This document shows, piece by piece, positions 59,170-64,000 of a DNA stretch of 64,000 nucleotides (within the stretch, counting starts at the first letter, position 1; each line of letters starts with the position of its first letter). The notes under the pieces were generated by a model, which saw only the letters and a program-made list of their open reading frames with translations, made no database searches and was not told where the DNA came from. The DNA is from JBOHUC01 sp050733935 (GTDB lineage Bacteria; Eisenbacteria; RBG-16-71-46; DASYSL01). The stretch is taken from contig JBOHUC010000087.1 of assembly GCA_050733935.1 (NCBI GenBank), forward strand, positions 53,221 to 117,220, in the 5' to 3' direction. The position numbers were made by a program, and so were the translations under genes.

Positions 59170-61191
59170 TCACGCGCGCGAAAGGAAGCGCGCCAGCCAG
59201 TCGTGAACCTCGCGGTACCAGAAGATCGAATTGCGCGGCTTGAGCACCCAGTGATTCTCGTCGGGGAAGTACACGAGACGCGCCGGAATCCCCTTCCCTT
59301 GGAGCACGTTGTAGCACTCGAGACCCTGGTCCACCGGCACCCGGTAGTCGTTCTCCCCGTGCACGATGAGCATCGGCGTGTTGAGGCCCGACGCGAAGCG
59401 CGCGGGATTCCAGCGGTCCATCTTCTCGATCCCGTCCCACGGCTCGCCGCCGAACGCCTTGTGGCGGCCCTGCGTGACGTCGCTCGCGTACTGGGCCTGC
59501 GTGTTGTAGACGCCCGCGTGGTTCACGATGCACGCGTAGCGGTCCGTGTGCGAGCCGATCCACGACACGAGATAGCCGCCGTACGAGCCGCCGGTGATCG
59601 CCATGCGCTTCTCGTCGACGAGTCCGGCGGCGATCAGCGAGTCCGAGGCGGCGTCGATGTCCTGCATGGGGTACTCGCCCCACAGGCCCTGGATGCACTG
59701 CGCGAACTCCTGTCCCCAGGACGTCGAGCCGTGGAAGTTGACCAGTGCGGCGACGTAGCCCGGGGCGGCGAACAAATGCGGATTCCAGCGCATGTGGAAG
59801 TTGTCCCCGCTCACCCCGTGCGGCCCGCCGTGGATCACGTGCACGAGCGGCCACTTCTTCGACGGATCGAAGCCGGGCGGCAGGACGACGAACATCTGAA
59901 CGCTGTCTCCGCGCCCGCCCGCGAACTCGATCTCCTGCACGTCACCGAGCGCCACACCCTCGAGTGCCGGCGCCGTGAACGACGTGACGGCGCGCGCGTC
60001 CCTTGCGTCACCGCTTGCGACCCACATCTCGGCCGGCTGGCTGAGATTCTGGCGCAGGAAGAACATCCGTCCGCCCGCGATCTGGAGACACGTCGCGTGC
60101 CCGCCCCGGTGCACGAGCTCCGGCGTACCCGGGCCCGCGATCGGAAGCCGGTAGAGATTCAGGCGCGCGGCATCCTCCGCCTCGAGCACGACGTGCGCAG
60201 GACCGTCGAACTCCCAGGTGGCCGCCGAGCGGTCCCACGCCTCGGTGAGCACGGTGTGCGTCTTCGCAGCCCGGTCGTAGCGCACGAGGCGCGTGCGATC
60301 GGCATAGAAGAACGGCTCGACCTGCATCCCGTAGACGATCGACTTCCCGTCCGGGCTGTAGCGCGGCCGTACGTCGTCCGCCGGGTGATCGGGCGTGAGG
60401 CATACGGGCTCGCCTCCGGCCACGGACGCGGTGTAGATCCCCCACCGCATGAACCGGTGCGGCGGGTCGCTCGCGCACGCCGAGTAGGCGATCTCGGCGC
60501 CGTCCGGGCTCACGTCGTAGGTGCCTTCGGGGTCCATGAGATCGAACCAGCGGGTCGAGCCCGGGGTGAGGTCGCGCAGCTCGCGCGATTCGAGATCGAG
60601 CAGGAACAGGTGCGGCACCTCGCCCGTGTCGAGCCAGGTGTCCCAGAAGCGGTAGACGCGGTCCTCGGTGACGTGCGCCTTGACCGGATCCTTGTCGCGC
60701 GCCTCGATCCTCTTCTTCGTCTCCTCGATCGTGAGATGGCCGCGGAGGAGCGGCGAGACGAACACGATGCGCCGGCCGTCCGAAAGCCAGCGCGGGTCGG
60801 AGACGCCGAGAGGCATCTCGGTCACGCGCTCGGCCTCGCCGCCGTCGAGCGGGAGCACCATGAGCTGCGGCTTCTCCGTCTTGTCGCGCCGGCGGACGAA
60901 CGCGACGCGCGTTCCGTCGGGCGAGACACGAGGTGTCGTGCTCGAGACGTCGGGCGCAGTGAGCGGACGCGGCTCGAACGCACCGGTCACGGAGACCATC
61001 CAGAGTCGGCTGCGTCCCTCGTTCTTTTCGAGATCGAACGTCGTCACGGGAACGACGGCCCACGTCCCGTCCGGCGCCGGCGCGGGCGCTCCCACGCGCG
61101 GCAATTTCCACAGATCTTCGGCGGTAATGGGCCGTCCGCCGGGGTGGACAGCGGGATGCAGCGATGTTGCAGGACGGGTCGAAACGGACAT
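59170..61191 (-). CDS. S9-family prolyl oligopeptidase/dipeptidyl peptidase-like
   Basis: A 673-residue serine peptidase of the S9 family. An N-terminal beta-propeller (TolB-like PD40 repeats, e.g. SPDGTRVAFVRRRD and SPDGKSIVYGM) is followed by an alpha/beta hydrolase domain with GGSYGGY (Ser536), Asp in VHGENDYRVP and His647 in DENHWVLKP. No signal peptide is seen, so it is probably cytoplasmic. CGGAG is six bases before ATG 61191. It is first in a four-gene coupled operon and diverges from the S1-domain gene. Confidence 0.92.
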   Translation of the reverse strand: MSVSTRPATSLHPAVHPGGRPITAEDLWKLPRVGAPAPAPDGTWAVVPVTTFDLEKNEGRSRLWMVSVTGAFEPRPLTAPDVSSTTPRVSPDGTRVAFVRRRDKTEKPQLMVLPLDGGEAERVTEMPLGVSDPRWLSDGRRIVFVSPLLRGHLTIEETKKRIEARDKDPVKAHVTEDRVYRFWDTWLDTGEVPHLFLLDLESRELRDLTPGSTRWFDLMDPEGTYDVSPDGAEIAYSACASDPPHRFMRWGIYTASVAGGEPVCLTPDHPADDVRPRYSPDGKSIVYGMQVEPFFYADRTRLVRYDRAAKTHTVLTEAWDRSAATWEFDGPAHVVLEAEDAARLNLYRLPIAGPGTPELVHRGGHATCLQIAGGRMFFLRQNLSQPAEMWVASGDARDARAVTSFTAPALEGVALGDVQEIEFAGGRGDSVQMFVVLPPGFDPSKKWPLVHVIHGGPHGVSGDNFHMRWNPHLFAAPGYVAALVNFHGSTSWGQEFAQCIQGLWGEYPMQDIDAASDSLIAAGLVDEKRMAITGGSYGGYLVSWIGSHTDRYACIVNHAGVYNTQAQYASDVTQGRHKAFGGEPWDGIEKMDRWNPARFASGLNTPMLIVHGENDYRVPVDQGLECYNVLQGKGIPARLVYFPDENHWVLKPRNSIFWYREVHDWLARFLSRA

Positions 61192-61393
61192 GCGGTTCTC
61201 CGAAAAATGCGGGGTCGCGTGACGGTGGGTCGAAGCGGGCACACAACGGCCCGGACGGGGCAGTCTATCATCCGATTCGGGAAAAGTGGACGGCCAAGAA
61301 GGGCGGCCCGGGGCTTTAATAGGGGCCCCAATCCTGATAGCCTTCCGGCAACGACCTCTCCCACTCCCGCACAGCGGACCGCCAGGAGTCTCC
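61192..61393. other. Divergent promoter region
   Basis: About 200 bases between the S9 peptidase and S1-domain genes. A TTTAAT stretch near 61314 could be a -10 for the plus strand, but no suitable -35 is seen. Confidence 0.4.
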
Positions 61394-63034
61394 ATGCACG
61401 AGCAGCCGATCGATTCCCCCGCCACGCCCGAAGAGTCTGTTTCGGGCGAAGTCCCGGAGTCTGCAACCCCGCCCGCCTCTTCGGAGTCACGGGTGGAGTC
61501 GCAGACACAAGCCCCAGCTGGTGTGCCCCCTCCTGCGTCCGAGGAGGAGGATCCGGCCGAGGCCGCCGGGCGCGCGGAGTTCGCGGCCCTGCTCGACAAG
61601 AGCCTCGAGGGTCCGGCCGCGAAACCTCCCAAGGAGGTGAAGGTCGGCTCACGCGTACGCGGAAAGATCGTCTCGATCGGCGGCGACTCGGCATTCGTGG
61701 ACTTCGGCGGACGCGGTGAAGGCGCCCTTCCGCTCGCCCAGATCCAGGATTCCGAAGGCAATACGAAGTACAAGGTCGGCGACACGGTCGAAGCGACCGT
61801 CACTTCGGTCGAGGGGCAGATCGCGCTCGCGATCGCCGTGCGCCGCCTCGACGCCGGCCTTCAGATCCTGATCAAGGCAAAAGAGGACGGCACGCCCGTC
61901 GAAGGCAAAGTGAAAGGCACCAACTCGGGCGGATTCGAGGTCGTGCTCGGCGGAGTGCGCGGCTTCTGTCCGTTCTCGCAAATGGATCTCGGACCGGTCG
62001 GCGACGGCCAGCAGTTCATCGGACAAGTGCTCCAGTTCAAGGTACTCGACGTCTCCGAGAAGGGGCGTCGTGTCGTCCTCTCGCGCAAGGCGCTCCTCAA
62101 GGGAGAGCGCGCGAAGGCGGCCGTCCAGCTCCGGCACAAGCTCGAGCCCGGGCTCGAGACCGAGGGAACGGTGACACGCCTCCTTCCGTTCGGCGCATTC
62201 GTCGACATCGGCGGCGTCCAGGGGCTCGTTCACGTTTCCGAGATCTCGCACAAGCGCGTCGGTGATCCGTCCGAAGCGCTCGCCGTCGGACAGAAGGTCA
62301 AGGTCAAGGTGCTCAAGCTCGAGCATCTCGGCGAAGGCAAGAAGGAGCGTATTTCGCTCTCGATCAAGGCCGCCGGCGCCGATCCGTGGCAGGAGCTCGA
62401 GGGCAAGCTCAAGGAAGGGGATGTCGTCAAGGGACCCGTCCTGCGGGTCATGGATTTCGGAGCGTTCGTCGAAGTGCTGCCCGGTGTGGACGGCCTCGTC
62501 CACGTCTCGCAGCTCGCCCGGCGCCGGATCGCGCACCCGCGCGACGTCGTCGCCGTCGGGCAGGAGATCGAAGCGAAGGTCACGAAGATCGATCCTGCCG
62601 CGCGTCGCATTTCGCTCAGCATGTCCGCTCTCGAAGTTCCGACCCCCGGGGAAGCCGGCGCCGGCGTCGAATTCGAGGGTCGCGAAGGGCGGGGCGAGGG
62701 CCGTGAAGGCCGTGGCGAAGGTCGCGGCGAAGGACGTGGCGAAGGCCGCGGGGAAGGTCGCGGCGAAGGACGTGGCGAAGGCCGCGGTGAGGGTCGGGGC
62801 GATGGACGCGGCGGGCGAGGCGGTCGGGGCGGTCGCGGCGGACGCGAAGGCCGGAGTCGCGACGACGGCGAAGGTCGCGGTGGCGGCGGCCGGGGCGTAC
62901 GGCGCGAAGGCCGGGGCGGCGGCCGGGAGATACGATGGGAGTCGAAACGCGAGGAGCGCGGCGACGGTCCCCCGTCCGACAGCGTGTTTGCCGAGGCGTT
63001 TCGCCGCGCGCGCGAGCGCAAGGGCGAGGAGTAG
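61394..63034 (+). CDS. Four-S1-domain RNA-binding protein with RGE-repeat tail
   Basis: A 546-residue RNA-binding protein. After an acidic/Pro-rich N-terminus (residues 1-75) come four S1 OB folds, roughly at 80-150, 168-236, 252-329 and 341-415 (LPFGAFVDIGGVQGLVHVSEIS and DFGAFVEVLPGVDGLVHVSQLA are the clearest). The tail from about 430 is a run of GRGE units with GGRGG near the end, an RGG-like disordered RNA-binding tail. The gene could be a ribosomal protein S1-type or a regulator; it has four rather than six domains. Its DNA encodes a 36-bp tandem repeat in the tail. CAGGAG precedes the ATG. RNase D follows 24 bp later. Confidence 0.88.
   Translation: MHEQPIDSPATPEESVSGEVPESATPPASSESRVESQTQAPAGVPPPASEEEDPAEAAGRAEFAALLDKSLEGPAAKPPKEVKVGSRVRGKIVSIGGDSAFVDFGGRGEGALPLAQIQDSEGNTKYKVGDTVEATVTSVEGQIALAIAVRRLDAGLQILIKAKEDGTPVEGKVKGTNSGGFEVVLGGVRGFCPFSQMDLGPVGDGQQFIGQVLQFKVLDVSEKGRRVVLSRKALLKGERAKAAVQLRHKLEPGLETEGTVTRLLPFGAFVDIGGVQGLVHVSEISHKRVGDPSEALAVGQKVKVKVLKLEHLGEGKKERISLSIKAAGADPWQELEGKLKEGDVVKGPVLRVMDFGAFVEVLPGVDGLVHVSQLARRRIAHPRDVVAVGQEIEAKVTKIDPAARRISLSMSALEVPTPGEAGAGVEFEGREGRGEGREGRGEGRGEGRGEGRGEGRGEGRGEGRGEGRGDGRGGRGGRGGRGGREGRSRDDGEGRGGGGRGVRREGRGGGREIRWESKREERGDGPPSDSVFAEAFRRARERKGEE
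62720..62791 (+). repeat. Two 36-base tandem repeats coding the RGE tail
   Basis: Two near-identical 36-base units (62720-62755 and 62756-62791) within shorter GRGE-coding repeats. They may change copy number. Confidence 0.75.
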
Positions 63035-63058
63035 GGCGGCCCCCCGGCCCCGGGCCTG

Positions 63059-64000
63059 ATGTACGTCGACACGAAACCCGCCCTCGAACGGACGATCAGC
63101 GAACTTCGCGCCCACGGATCGTTCGGCCTCGACATGGAGTTCCAGCGCGAGCGGACGTACCGCCCGCGCCTCCAGCTCGTCCAGGTTTCCCTCCCTGGCG
63201 ATCCCCGCCTGATCGATCCGCTCGCGCTTTCCGACCTCGATCCCCTGTGGGACGCGATCGCGGATCCCGCGCTCGAGAAGATCGTCCACGCGGGCGGGCA
63301 GGACATGGAGATCGTGTTCGCGCGCTCGGGCCTTGTCCCGATGAACGTGTTCGACACGCAGGTCGCGGCCGCGCTCCTCGGGCTCGGTGATCAGATCGGC
63401 TACGCGAACCTCATCGGGCGCATGCTCTCCCGCCGGCTCAAGAAGGGCGAGACGATCACCGACTGGGCCGTCCGTCCCCTCTCCAAGGCCCAGCTCGACT
63501 ACGCGCTCGACGACGTGCGCTACCTCCACGAATTGCGAAACCGCCTGTGGGATCGCCTGACGGAGCTCGGGCGCCACTCCTGGCTGCGCGAGGAGCTCGA
63601 GCACTACGAGGATCGCGCGACCTACGACAAGGACCCGCGCATGCTGTGGACGCGCATCTCCCGCATGCGCTCGCTCGACCGCCGCGGACTCGCGATCCTG
63701 CGCGAGCTCGCACAGTGGCGCGAGGAGGAGGCGCAACGGCGCGACGAGCCGCGCGGGCGGATCGTCTCGGACGAGACGCTCGTCGAGATTGCACGCCGCG
63801 TGCCGAAGAAACCCGAGGACATGCGTCCGCTTCGCATGCTCCATCCGCGCGAGCTCGCGCGTTCGGGCCCTGCGATCGTCGAGGCCGTGCGACGCGGCCT
63901 CGACGTCTCCGACTCGGAGTGCCCGCGTCCCGAGCCGATCCGGCCGGAGGACGATCGCTTCTCGATCACCGTCGATCTTCTCGAGGTCGTGCTTCGGGCG
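63059..64000 (+). CDS. rnd: Ribonuclease D (3'-exoribonuclease), cut by the window end
   Basis: At least 314 residues, read directly from the sequence, without a stop before the window ends. DEDDy exonuclease motifs are visible: DMEFQRE (Asp25 and Glu27), HAGGQDMEI, and the Y...D of LDYALDDVRYL. The segment RGLAILRELAQWREEEAQRRDEPRGRIVSDETLVEIA begins an HRDC domain. It trims 3' ends of tRNA and other RNA. No strong ribosome site is seen; it may be coupled to the S1-domain gene, 24 bp upstream. An RNA-processing and RNA-binding pairing is plausible. Confidence 0.9.
   Translation, partial: MYVDTKPALERTISELRAHGSFGLDMEFQRERTYRPRLQLVQVSLPGDPRLIDPLALSDLDPLWDAIADPALEKIVHAGGQDMEIVFARSGLVPMNVFDTQVAAALLGLGDQIGYANLIGRMLSRRLKKGETITDWAVRPLSKAQLDYALDDVRYLHELRNRLWDRLTELGRHSWLREELEHYEDRATYDKDPRMLWTRISRMRSLDRRGLAILRELAQWREEEAQRRDEPRGRIVSDETLVEIARRVPKKPEDMRPLRMLHPRELARSGPAIVEAVRRGLDVSDSECPRPEPIRPEDDRFSITVDLLEVVLRA

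Noticed and set aside
1..64000. CRISPR arrays, transposases, integrases, rRNA and tRNA genes.
   Set aside because: None seen on either strand; the direct repeats present lack regular spacers and the palindromes are described separately.

Overview
The window is about 64 kb of very G+C-rich bacterial chromosome, densely packed with genes on both strands. I see no phage, plasmid, transposase, rRNA, tRNA or CRISPR genes. Several traits suggest a Gram-negative bacterium from or near the FCB superphylum, of the candidate Eisenbacteria or Gemmatimonadota kind: an outer membrane (TonB receptor, barrels, RND pumps, lipoproteins), three exported proteins ending in a FlgD/type IX-like C-terminal domain, FG-GAP and WD40-like propellers, many exported peptidases, and frequent GTG/TTG starts. 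This placement is inference; no rRNA marker is present.

Layout. 0-10.6 kb: a lipoprotein, an Fpg/Nei glycosylase, an RND efflux operon (one adaptor, two permeases, one exported beta-protein) and an outer-membrane barrel. 10.6-21 kb: HU, an EamA transporter with a probable CTG start, a GT4 glycosyltransferase, a minus-strand operon (cytochrome c, DsbD, exported methyltransferase) and a large zinc metalloprotease. 21-24.3 kb: a Rho ATPase whose RNA-binding domain is replaced by an arginine-rich disordered region, then an amidohydrolase. 24.3-29.1 kb: the most unusual stretch, with a seven-blade FG-GAP propeller fused to a penicillin-binding-type D-Ala-D-Ala carboxypeptidase domain, flanked by a family of covarying palindromic repeats.

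29.1-43.5 kb: a GT-C membrane protein, a PQQ-like propeller, a four-gene operon (M28 peptidase, TolB-like propeller, zinc peptidase, D-Ala-D-Ala ligase-like ATP-grasp), a DASS transporter, an O-methyltransferase, YceI, and an EF-P operon. 43.5-49 kb: a consensus sigma-54 promoter ahead of a small envelope-protein operon, an aconitase-family enzyme with inverted domain order, two orphan Flp pilins and OsmC. 49-64 kb: a GT2 glycosyltransferase, a TonB receptor/beta-helix operon, a translationally coupled degradative operon (S9 peptidase, Tat protein, amidase, DUF885), an S1-domain protein with an RGE-repeat tail, and RNase D running off the end.

Themes are envelope biogenesis and export, extracellular peptide breakdown, and RNA-binding proteins with arginine/glycine-rich disordered tails.
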